Positions 1 through 6,376 of a stretch of DNA of 10,952 bases are shown in pieces (position 1 is the stretch's first letter; each line of letters begins with the position of its first letter). The DNA comes from CAVRZY01 sp963725415 (GTDB taxonomy: Bacteria > Acidobacteriota > Terriglobia > Bryobacterales > Bryobacteraceae): assembly GCA_963725415.1 (NCBI GenBank), contig CAVRZY010000173.1, forward strand, positions 1-10,952, read 5' to 3'. The position numbers were made by a program, and so were the translations under genes. The notes under the pieces are model-generated. The model was given only the letters and a program-made list of their open reading frames with translations, was not told where the DNA came from and did not search any database.

Positions 1-989
1 GGCACTCGCACGGTTTCGGCGGATGTCGCCTTCCGACAAAAGGAATGCCGAGGTTTCGACTCATCCAGTTCGAAAGCGGCTTGTAGCTGGGGTTTCATCT
101 TCGGGCTGGGGGTCGAGCAGCTCCGCGGGCGCCCGTTTCGACGAGCTCGCCACGACCTCGACCGGCGGCGTGTCTTGAGACTGGGCCTGTCGAGGTCCGC
201 GTGCGGATTTCGTCGCGGCGCGTCGCTCGAAGTCGGCCGTCTCTTCTTCGGTGGGCTCGGCCTCGCGCCACTGGTTGATCGGCAGGGAGATGCCGATCGC
301 GTCGCCAGGCGCCGGGCCGTCCATGTCCCATTCGCCCGGCGGTTCGGAGGCTGGGAGGAAACGGCTCATCGCGTTTCCGGCGAGCGTCTCGACGGCGGCG
401 TCCCCGTCGATGACCTGAAAGGATTCGCGCGCGGCCTTCGCAGGAACGCGCAATAATCGCGTCGGTGACCCTTGCGGTCACGGCGCGGCCGGCAGGCGCC
501 CCCGCTGCGGCCGATACGTCCGCGTTGCGCGGCCAGGGCTCCAGGCCGGCAAGGTCCATTCGCGGAACACGCGTCGTCTCCGCAGAAGGTGCCCGTCGCC
601 CGCTCCGCGAAGAGCTGCGCCGTCACCGAAGGCGATCCCTTTCGCGGCGCCCGCCCGTCGGCGGGATCGGCGCTCATCGCCGCCGCGGCGCGTTGCGCAA
701 AGAGGTCGCGCAGTTTCCCGTAGTCGCTCTCGCTCCACTCCTCGACTCGAACTCCACGCCGAAGCCCTTCGCCCATTCCGAGGTGAGTAGTTGCGGGCTT
801 CCGGCGCATCCTCCGACGGCACAGCGAGGTCGACCTCGTCGTAGAGGCAGTCCTCGATCATTTTCTGGATCGTCGCGCTCACGTCCTTCGATTCGAGGAG
901 CGCCTGCCGCTGGCCGTAGATGGCCTTGCGCTGCTCGTCCATGACCTCGTCGTATTCGAGGAGGTGCTTGCCCGCTATCGGACGGGCCT
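1..989 (-). pseudogene. secA: SecA C-terminal fragment, frameshifted, Planctomycetota-like, cut at both ends
   Basis: SecA is the ATPase motor that pushes preproteins through SecYEG. Reading on the minus strand from 989, homology starts at the junction with EAR...GKHLLEYDEVMDEQRK (about 985-925), the conserved helix of the SecA scaffold region, and continues as AIYGQRQALLES and MIEDCLYDEVDLA. After a frameshift near 780 comes EWAKGFGVEFE, and after another near 745 VEEWSESDYGKLRDLF. A second similar module lies at about 362-214 (FLPASEPPGEWDMDG, then LPINQWREAEPTEEE). From memory of the family, planctomycete SecA has an extended C-terminal half built of such repeated 'P-EEWD-GL / W-FGV' modules. 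No single frame spans the region and the ATPase domains are absent. Below about 200 nothing is recognisable. Either this is a remnant, or error-laden sequence from another organism joined on here. The SecA call is firm for 925-985 and inferred elsewhere. Confidence 0.6.
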
Positions 990-1696
990 CGTCAGCATCC
1001 CCGAGTTGATGAACGCCAGCATGGCGTCGGTGGTCGGCAGCAGGATCTCGGCCTCGGCTCGAACGCTTGGCTTCCAGGCAGTGCTTCAGAGTGGGCCGGC
1101 CACGTAGTTTCGCGATCTCGATGTCGGCCTCGCAGGCCGCGTTAAGGCTCCCTCGGCGTACCAGCGCAGCGTGTTGGTTTCCTCCACGGCGCCCTGAACG
1201 TAGTAGCCCAGCGAGCCCCGGCCAGTAGACCGCAAACTGTGCTCCAGTTCGTGCCCCAGCTTGACCATGTTCTTCAGCCGGAACTTGGCGTACTCGCGCA
1301 CTTGAGGCGCTTCCGCCGCCGGGCTGGTGGCCCACACCGCATGGTAGACCTCCGGGTGGTGATCATCGAGCACTGCACGCCGTTTTCCTTTAGCGCGCTC
1401 TTGATCCGCTCGATACGCCCCACTGCTCCTCTTTGCCCAAAAACTGGGTGGGAATCACATCGCTGTCGTGCGTGCACCAGAAGCCCACGCGGATCTCGCT
1501 GTAGCGGCGGATGATCTTATTCAAAGCCAATCGCCTGCCGCGTCGGCGCGTAAAACAGAGCGTCCCCCGATAAGCCGCCGCCCACTGCGGGCCGGATATG
1601 AGTGCTTGCGGCGCGTTTCGGCGAGTAGGCCCCGCCGCAGGCTTTCATCAGTCGCGTGACCAAGGCTTGCTGTTAATCAACTGAAACAGGTTTCAT
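990..1696 (-). pseudogene. Broken 5' copy of the sugar-isomerase gene
   Basis: This is an inverted copy of the first 711 bases of the intact gene that begins at 3937. The ATG is kept (1696-1694) and identity by eye is about 97%. The frame is broken many times by single-base length changes: CCC to CC near 1620, TT to T near 1593, six G to five G (seen as five C at 1564-1568), TT to T near 1414, GGG to GG and GGG to GGGG near 1217-1245, and CC to C near 1065. Pieces still legible in the proper frame include EYAKFRLKNMVKLGHEL and GYYVQGAVEETNTLRWYAEG. It stops abruptly at 990, inside the codons for GML-T of the intact gene, where SecA-like sequence takes over. It cannot encode a working enzyme as written. 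The error pattern fits sequencing noise as well as or better than genetic decay. Confidence 0.85.
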
Positions 1697-1758
1697 GGAT
1701 GCGTCTCCGTACAGCTATGATAGTGCACCTGCCGGTCCCCCGCGCTAGACTCGGGACT

Positions 1759-2305
1759 ATCGGGCTGCGAGTCAACGGGCTCCCCTCGAAGTGCCTCTCT
1801 CCGATCCCGCCTACGAGACCTTCGAGCACACTTCGACGGCCCTAAGCGGTGGAGCTGCAACGTGGGCAACAAACTGCATCCAGGATTCAAGGCAAGTGTT
1901 CCAGAAAACTTGATGAATATCTTTACAGGCGACCCGGCGGGGACACCCTGGCCATTGAACCTCGTCGCCCGGCTCGACCGTGGCCGGCGAACCGCGCACT
2001 CCACCCTGCCGGACATAGCCGTCGTTCTGGGTGCCGAGGATTCCACCGAGATTCGCTTCCTGAACCGCGCCCCGCATCTGGTCGTCGAAATCCGCTCCCC
2101 GGATGATCCCCTGGCCTGGTCTGCACCCGTTAAATCTATGATGACTTTGCCAACGAAGCCAAGCCGCCTGGGGTAATTCTTCCCGAGGAGCGGTCTATGT
2201 TTGTCTTTACGCCCACGCGCCCACTCGCACGGTGATCTCGGGCGAAACCCTCGACGGCGGCGATCTTCTACCGCGTCTCCAGATTCCTGGTGGACACCCC
2301 CCTGA
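1759..2305 (+). pseudogene. Broken copy of the Uma2-family gene
   Basis: This is the mirror copy of the intact Uma2 gene at 3336-3875. The start codon has become ATC (1759-1761) and the frame shifts repeatedly. Long identical runs (for example about 1888-1933 and about 2040-2090) alternate with short stretches dense in mismatches and indels (about 1762-1790, 1945-1985, 2118-2175). The stretch holding the catalytic ExK lysine and the following Tyr is one of the damaged ones. Overall identity by eye is roughly 85-90%, lower than in the adjoining isomerase copy. Substitutions do not favour third codon positions, so the copy does not look like a diverged functional paralog. It is not expected to make a protein. 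Confidence 0.8.
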
Positions 2306-3335
2306 AGCGCTTCAGCCCCCAAACCTGCTCCAATCGGAGTCTCCAGTTCTCCTCACCTCGAAGAGGCTCCGTCTTCAAGACCCGCCCGGTAGTCCCAACC
2401 CCGGCCCATATTCTGAGCAGTCTGATGTGCAGCCCATCACAGTAGCGCCGCCACAGGGGATCGGCACTCTGCCCCACCCCCGGCGGGCAACACTGGCCGG
2501 AACAGCTACTTCGTTGCGTAGACGACATAGCCTCGATGAATCTTGTCCTTTTCTATGAGGGCAGCTTGAAGACCACCACAGCCGGAGGCCACCCCCGGGA
2601 CCCTGTCACAAAGGTTCAGTCTATCATCGGAGGCCGAAATCAGACGCCCCCTGAGCGGGTTCGGGAGATGGAAATGCCCCTCGCGGAGGGTCAGCTCGCG
2701 CAGCGCGATGCGACTGACCGTCACCCTGGAGGCGGTGGATGTGGCAATGGCCGGAGCACTCGGTGGTGGTGAATCCCACCGGGGAAGGCGAGCGCTAAGA
2801 ACGCTTTGCCGGCCCAAACAGCCACCTCACCGACACCGTCTACTCCTCGGAAGCCTCCCCAGTGGGATTCACCACCACGATCTTCAGCGCTCCGGCCATT
2901 GCCACATCCGCCGCCTCCAGGGTGACGGTCAGTCGCATCGCGCTGCGCGAGCTGACCGTCCGCGAGGGGCATTTCATCTCCCCAATCCGATCAGGGGCGT
3001 CTGATTTCGGCCTCCGATGATAGACTGAACCTTTGTGACAGGGTCCCGGAGGTCACCTGCGGCTGTGGTGCTCTTCGACTGCCCCTCATGCAAAGGGGCG
3101 GATTGATGGAGGCTATGTCGTCTACGCAACGAAGTAGCTGTTCCGGCCAGTGTTGCCCGCCGGGTGGGGTGCAGAGTGCCGATCCCCTGTGGCGGCGCTA
3201 CTGTGATGGGCTGCACATCAGACTGCTCAGAAAATGGGCCGGCAGTGGGACTACCGGGCGGGTCTTGAAGACGGACCTCTTCGAGGTGAGGAGAACTGGA
3301 GACTCAATTGCAGCAGGTTCGGGGGCTGAAGCGCT
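2306..3335. other. Gene-free stretch around the palindrome centre
   Basis: About 1 kb without a credible gene; both halves are mirror copies of one sequence of about 485 bases downstream of Uma2. On the minus strand of the right half (about 2940-2843) a short frame reads MRLTVTLEAADVAMAGALK and then IVVVNPTGEASEE before a stop. This resembles the 'VTVVNP-GG-S' strand pattern of IPT/TIG immunoglobulin-like domains that are common in Acidobacteria, and may be the decayed end of such a gene. A perfect 14-base palindrome CTGAAGCGCTTCAG at 3326-3339 overlaps the Uma2 stop codon and is kept in the left arm at about 2302-2315. It has no T tract, so it is not a typical terminator. Confidence 0.5.
2788..2850. 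other. Single-copy spacer at the centre of the palindrome
   Basis: These 63 bases separate the arms and have no mirror copy. They contain AGCGCTAAGAACGC on the left and CCGAGGAG reversed on the right. No reading frame, promoter or recombination site is recognisable. If the palindrome is a fold-back artefact, this is the turn-round point, and only one of its strands belongs to the true continuation of the right arm. Confidence 0.7.
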
Positions 3336-3875
3336 TCAGGAAAACAGGGTGTCCACAGGAATCTGGAGGCCCGGTAGAAGATCGCCGCCGTCGAGGGTTT
3401 CGCCCGAGATCACCGTGCGAGTGGGCGCGTTGGGCGTAAAGACGAGCACCGACCGCTCCTCGGGAAGAACTACCCAGGCCAGCTTGGTTCCGTTGGCAAA
3501 GTAGTCACGGATTTTTCGGTGCAGCCAGGCCAGGGGATCGTCCGGAGAGCGGATTTCGACGACCAGATCGGGGGCGCGGTTCAGGAAGCGAATCTCGGTG
3601 GAATCCTCGTCGCCCAGAACGACGGCTATGTCCGGCAGGTAGATGCGCGGTTCGCCGGCCACGGTCAAGCGGCAACGCAGTTCAATCGCCAGATATCCGC
3701 CGGGTCGCCTGTCAAGATATTCATCAAGTTTTCTGGAACACTTGCCTTGAATCCTGGAGTGCGGTTTGTTTCCCACGTTCAGCTCCACCGGTTGGCCGTC
3801 GATGTACTCGAAGTGCTCGTAGGCGGGATCGGAGAGATACTCTTCGAGGGAGAGCGTTTTAACTGCCAGCCCCAT
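3336..3875 (-). CDS. Uma2 family putative endonuclease (DUF820, PD-(D/E)XK fold)
   Basis: A 179-residue protein of normal length for the Uma2 family. These are small PD-(D/E)XK-fold proteins annotated as putative restriction-type endonucleases and often present in many copies in cyanobacteria and other free-living bacteria; their cellular job is not established. The N-terminal signature EEYL-DPAYEHFEYIDGQPVE is at 11-31. The catalytic-type residues are Asp82 in LPDIAVVLG, Glu107 in DLVVEIRSPDD and Lys121 in HRKIRDYFANG, followed by KLAWVVLPEERSVLVF (131-146), the usual core strands. No signal peptide or membrane segment is present. The ATG at 3875-3873 has a GGGA four bases upstream and fits the family N-terminus. 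It is divergent from the isomerase gene. It has no DNA methyltransferase neighbour, so it does not look like part of a restriction-modification system. A broken mirror copy lies at 1759-2305. Confidence 0.9.
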   Translation of the reverse strand: MGLAVKTLSLEEYLSDPAYEHFEYIDGQPVELNVGNKPHSRIQGKCSRKLDEYLDRRPGGYLAIELRCRLTVAGEPRIYLPDIAVVLGDEDSTEIRFLNRAPDLVVEIRSPDDPLAWLHRKIRDYFANGTKLAWVVLPEERSVLVFTPNAPTRTVISGETLDGGDLLPGLQIPVDTLFS

Positions 3876-3936
3876 AGTCCCGAGTCTAGCACGGGGACCG
3901 GCAGGTGCACTATCATAGCTGTACGGAGACGCATCG
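3876..3936. promoter_or_regulatory. Divergent promoter region between Uma2 and isomerase genes
   Basis: The 61-base gap must drive both genes. CACTATCATAGCT (3908-3920) gives TATCAT (3911-3916) as a possible -10 box on the plus strand and TATGAT (3917-3912) on the minus strand, so the two boxes overlap and the promoters would compete. Neither has a good -35 box. For the isomerase, CGGAGA (3924-3929) is a ribosome binding site at normal distance from the ATG at 3937. The region is almost unchanged in the left arm (1697-1758). Confidence 0.4.
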
Positions 3937-5175
3937 ATGAAACCTGTTCCAGTTGATCAACAGCAAGCCTTGGTCACGCGACTGATGAAAGCCTGCGGCG
4001 GGGCCTACTCGCCCGAAACGCGCCGCAAGCACTTCATATCCGGCCCGCAGTGGGCGGCGGCTTATCGGGGGGACGCTCTGTTTTACGCGCCGACGCGGCA
4101 GGCGATTGGCTTTGAAGAGATCATCCGCCGCTACAGCGAGATCGGCGTGGGCTACTGGTGCACGCACGACAGCGATGTGATTCCCACCGAGTTTTTGGGC
4201 AAAGAGGAGCAGTGGGGCGTTATCGAGCGGATCAAGAGCGCGCTAAAGGAAAACGGCGTGCAGTGCTCGATGATCACCACCGAGACGTTCTACCATGCGG
4301 TGTGGGCCACCAGCCCGGCGGCGGAAGCGCCTCAAGTGCGCGAGTACGCCAAGTTCCGGCTGAAGAACATGGTCAAGCTGGGGCACGAGCTGGGAGCGCA
4401 GTTTGCGGTCTACTGGCCGGGCTCGCTGGGCTACTACGTTCAGGGCGCCGTGGAGGAAACCAACACGCTGCGCTGGTACGCCGAGGGGCTCAACGCGGCC
4501 TGCGAGGCCGACATCGAGATCGCGAAACACCGTGGCCGGCCCACTCTGAAGCACTGCCTGGAAGCCAAGCCGTTCGAGCCGCAGGCCGAGATCCTGCTGC
4601 CGACCACCGACGCCATGCTGGCGTTCATCAACTCGGGGATGCTGACGCATCCCGAGATGGTGGGCGTCAATCCGGAGTACCTGCACGAGCTGATGTGGGG
4701 GGCGGCGCCACGCGCGGCCCTGGCCCGCGCGTTGCTGTGCGGGAAGCTGTGGCACTTCGACATCAACGACGGCTACCGGCTGAAGCACGACGTGGATATC
4801 GCGGTGGGGCTGGTCAATCCGCTGGACTGGCTGAACGTGCTGGTGCTGTTGCGCAGCCACGGCTACCAAGGCCCGTTCAACCTGGACTTCAAGCCGCCGC
4901 GGACCACCAGCAACTCGGGCGTGTGGGAGGTCAGCTTCCCGACGGCCGTGGACCGGTTCATCACGCTATGGGAGATGGCGGGCGAGGTGCAGTCGGATCC
5001 CGTCATTCAAGAGGCTACCGAGGCGCTGAACGCGGGCGGCGAGGCGGTGGACGCGCGGGATGCCGAGGCGGTCACGGCCGCCAATCGCGGACTGCTGACG
5101 TTGCACGAGCTGATCGCGCACCGCTTGGTGCAGATCCTGCTGGGCCTGCATCGCGGGCGCACGTATTCGGTCTGA
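3937..5175 (+). CDS. Xylose-isomerase-like TIM-barrel sugar isomerase
   Basis: A 412-residue cytoplasmic enzyme resembling class I (actinobacterial-type) xylose isomerases, which interconvert aldose and ketose sugars with two divalent metals. Aligning to that family by eye, every key site has a match: the ring-opening His77 and Asp80 (CTHDSDVIP), Thr115, metal ligands Glu209 (with Lys211, LEAKPFEP), Glu247 and His250 (VNPEYLHELM), Asp275 (HFDIND), Asp285 and Asp287 (KHDVD) and Asp317 (LDFKPPR). Spacing follows the family through residue 345; the tail (350-412) is the usual helical dimerisation extension. The N-terminal 40 residues are longer than in Streptomyces enzymes. Thus the catalytic chemistry is well supported, but the substrate is not: xylose, another pentose or an unusual sugar are all possible, since no xylulokinase or xylose transporter is adjacent. 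An adequate CGGAGA precedes the ATG. The DUF2905 gene follows after 10 bases, probably in one transcript. A broken copy of the first 711 bases lies at 990-1696. Confidence 0.88.
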   Translation: MKPVPVDQQQALVTRLMKACGGAYSPETRRKHFISGPQWAAAYRGDALFYAPTRQAIGFEEIIRRYSEIGVGYWCTHDSDVIPTEFLGKEEQWGVIERIKSALKENGVQCSMITTETFYHAVWATSPAAEAPQVREYAKFRLKNMVKLGHELGAQFAVYWPGSLGYYVQGAVEETNTLRWYAEGLNAACEADIEIAKHRGRPTLKHCLEAKPFEPQAEILLPTTDAMLAFINSGMLTHPEMVGVNPEYLHELMWGAAPRAALARALLCGKLWHFDINDGYRLKHDVDIAVGLVNPLDWLNVLVLLRSHGYQGPFNLDFKPPRTTSNSGVWEVSFPTAVDRFITLWEMAGEVQSDPVIQEATEALNAGGEAVDARDAEAVTAANRGLLTLHELIAHRLVQILLGLHRGRTYSV

Positions 5176-5185
5176 GTATGGAGGT

Positions 5186-5401
5186 ATGGACCTCGGCCGA
5201 ACACTGATCGCCATCGGCGCGATTCTTGTGATCGCCGGTTTGCTCATCACGCTGGGGGCGCGGCTGCCGTTCCGAATCGGGCGGCTGCCCGGCGACATCG
5301 TGGTTCGCGGCAAGCACTCGTTGTTCTACTTCCCGCTGATGACGTGCCTGCTGCTGAGCCTCGTGCTCTCGATTGTGATGTGGCTGGCGGGGAAGCGGTG
5401 A
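5186..5401 (+). CDS. DUF2905 family small membrane protein
   Basis: A 71-residue inner-membrane protein of the DUF2905 family, of unknown function. It has two predicted membrane helices (about 5-25, LIAIGAILVIAGLLITLGA, and 48-67, YFPLMTCLLLSLVLSIVMWL) joined by the family-typical loop RLPFRIGRLPGDIVVRGKH. Length is normal for the family. The start is 10 bases after the isomerase stop. The GGAGG at 5180-5184 sits only one base before this ATG, unusually close, so translation may depend on coupling to the isomerase gene. A nearer-optimal ATG at 5178 is out of frame. The gene ends 54 bases before the convergent lepB. Confidence 0.85.
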   Translation: MDLGRTLIAIGAILVIAGLLITLGARLPFRIGRLPGDIVVRGKHSLFYFPLMTCLLLSLVLSIVMWLAGKR

Positions 5402-5422
5402 TCTTCAGGCTGGGATCCGATG

Positions 5423-5440
5423 CAGGGGGTGCCCTGTCTT
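5423..5440 (+). terminator. Weak candidate terminator between DUF2905 and lepB
   Basis: CAGGG-GGTG-CCCTG (5423-5436) can form a five-pair hairpin followed by TCTT. The stem is short and the T tract poor, so this is only a candidate for ending the isomerase-DUF2905 transcript in the convergent gap. Confidence 0.25.
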
Positions 5441-5455
5441 GCCGGTAGGACGGTG

Positions 5456-6031
5456 CTACTTCACTGGACCGATCTTATCCAGCGGCCAGTAGACGAAGAC
5501 CGCTTTCCCATAGATGCAACTGCGCGGGACCAGGCCCCAGGTCCGGCTGTCGTTGGAGGAATTCCGGTGATCGCCGAGGACGAAATAGCGGTCGGGTTCG
5601 ACTCGCTTGGGGGGCATGGAGAGGCGGTCCCGGTATTCCGGGGGCACGTAGTCCTCTTCGAGGGGCTGGCCGTTGCGGATGAGGGTGCCGCGGTCGATTT
5701 CGACCACGTCTCCCGGTACGCCGATCACCCGTTTGATGTAGGATTTGCTGCGTTCGCCTGGGAACCAGAACACTACCAGGTCTCCACGCTCGATCTGCCC
5801 GATCCCGAAACGGTAGATGAACTTGTTGACAAAGATGCGTTCCTGATCCGCGAGCGAAGGCATCATGCTGGTGCCTTCTACCTTGACCGGCTGGTAGAGG
5901 AAGACGATGACAATAACTGCGATCAGGATGGCCAGGAGAAGATCGCGGAGCCAGGAAACCAGCGTGGCCAGGGCGGAACGCCGGCGCGGCACAGGCGGCT
6001 CACCAGGTTGGGCACGATGATCTTCGGTCAT
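5456..6031 (-). CDS. lepB: Signal peptidase I
   Basis: LepB is the membrane-bound serine/lysine protease (family S26) that cuts signal peptides from exported proteins on the outer face of the inner membrane. The 191-residue protein has a basic proline-rich N-terminus, one membrane helix (about 29-46, LRDLLLAILIAVIVIVFL), box B with catalytic Ser55 (GTSMMPSL), the box D lysine Lys100 (SYIKRVIGVPGD), and box E GDHRNSSNDSRTWG (153-166). These are all the family needs, and the single-helix short form is usual outside enterobacteria. The start ATG at 6031 has CTGGAG about 4 bases upstream. It is downstream of the fmdB-like gene with a 101-base gap that contains its own probable promoter, so it may be transcribed both alone and from dacB. 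Confidence 0.96.
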   Translation of the reverse strand: MTEDHRAQPGEPPVPRRRSALATLVSWLRDLLLAILIAVIVIVFLYQPVKVEGTSMMPSLADQERIFVNKFIYRFGIGQIERGDLVVFWFPGERSKSYIKRVIGVPGDVVEIDRGTLIRNGQPLEEDYVPPEYRDRLSMPPKRVEPDRYFVLGDHRNSSNDSRTWGLVPRSCIYGKAVFVYWPLDKIGPVK

Positions 6032-6063
6032 GACTCCAGATTCACCAGCGCGCTGTTGACTCC

Positions 6064-6069
6064 ATTATA
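6064..6069 (-). promoter_or_regulatory. Probable -10 box of the lepB promoter
   Basis: On the minus strand CTTCTATAATGGAG contains a perfect TATAAT about 33 bases upstream of the lepB ATG, inside the only sizeable gap of the minus-strand cluster. Seventeen bases further upstream the sequence is CCCTTT, which is a poor -35 box, so strength is uncertain. Confidence 0.5.
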
Positions 6070-6132
6070 GAAGCTCAGACGCACAGAAAGGGTGATTTGT
6101 TTCTCTCCGGCGCGCCACTAATGTAGTACCCG

Positions 6133-6363
6133 CTAATTCATCCCACAGAGGCTGGCGTCGGGGCAAGTGCCGCTGTTGGGGCAACAGGGGGCGGGCGCTG
6201 CCTGTGCGGAGCTGGCGGTGTGGGCAGCGAAAACGGAAAGCTGAAGGGTGAGGTGGCTGTGGCCGCACGAGGGGCAGACGAGTTGGGCCGAGTCTGCGGC
6301 GCGGCGGAGGAGCTTCTCGAATTTGGTGTTGCAGTCCTGGCAGCGGTATTCGTAAATCGGCAT
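6133..6363 (-). CDS. FmdB-family zinc ribbon protein with cysteine-rich tail
   Basis: A 76-residue small protein starting MPIYEYRCQDCNTKFEKLL, the signature of the FmdB (CxxC_CxxC_SSSS) zinc-ribbon family. Cys8-x2-Cys11 and Cys30-x2-Cys33 should bind one zinc ion. The family name comes from a regulator in formamide use, but most members have no proven role and the name should not be read as function. The second half is an Ala/Ser-rich linker followed by a further cluster Cys60, Cys61, Cys67 and Cys73 (PCCPNSGTCPDASLCGMN), a cysteine-rich tail found in some members that could hold a second metal. A good GAAGGGAAACG ribosome binding site precedes the ATG. It begins 13 bases after the dacB stop, so the two are almost certainly cotranscribed, with lepB next. 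Confidence 0.9.
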   Translation of the reverse strand: MPIYEYRCQDCNTKFEKLLRRAADSAQLVCPSCGHSHLTLQLSVFAAHTASSAQAAPAPCCPNSGTCPDASLCGMN

Positions 6364-6376
6364 CCTCGTTTCCCTT

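Larger units (their letters stand above)
990..2787. repeat. Left arm of a giant imperfect inverted repeat
   Basis: The reverse complement of this 1798-base arm aligns along its whole length with 2851-4647; paired positions sum to about 5638. It covers the broken isomerase copy, the 62-base divergent promoter region, the broken Uma2 copy and the noncoding inner part. The inner end is at GGTGGTGAATCCCACCGGGG...GGC (about 2763-2787). The outer end is the CGTCAGC at 990-996, which matches GCTGACG at 4641-4647. No transposase, terminal inverted repeats of insertion-sequence type or target duplication is seen at the ends. Confidence 0.93.
2851..4647. repeat. Right arm of the giant inverted repeat, intact version
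   Basis: This 1797-base arm mirrors 990-2787. It holds the intact Uma2 gene and the 5' part of the intact isomerase gene. The isomerase open frame continues seamlessly past the arm end at 4647 into 5175, so this arm is in its native setting and the left arm is the derived copy. Confidence 0.93.

Noticed and set aside
478..1335. A 285-codon open frame on the minus strand spanning the isomerase copy and SecA fragment
   Set aside because: It is out of frame for most of the isomerase part and crosses the junction at 989/990; it is a product of the frameshifts, not a fusion gene.
2506..3216. Several 80-140 codon open frames around the palindrome centre
   Set aside because: They occur as mirror pairs in both arms, are Arg/Pro/Gly-rich, have no ribosome binding sites and are interrupted by arm differences.
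3336..3875. Uma2 as part of a restriction-modification or defence island
   Set aside because: No methyltransferase, helicase, toxin or other defence gene lies nearby; the neighbours are metabolic and envelope genes.
990..4647. The palindrome as a composite transposon or other mobile element
   Set aside because: No transposase, integrase, terminal repeats or target duplication is present, and the outer ends fall inside coding sequence.
4158..5207. A 349-codon plus-strand open frame overlapping the isomerase
   Set aside because: It is a GC-rich shadow frame inside the well-supported isomerase gene, with an Arg/Gly/Ala-rich translation and no family signature.
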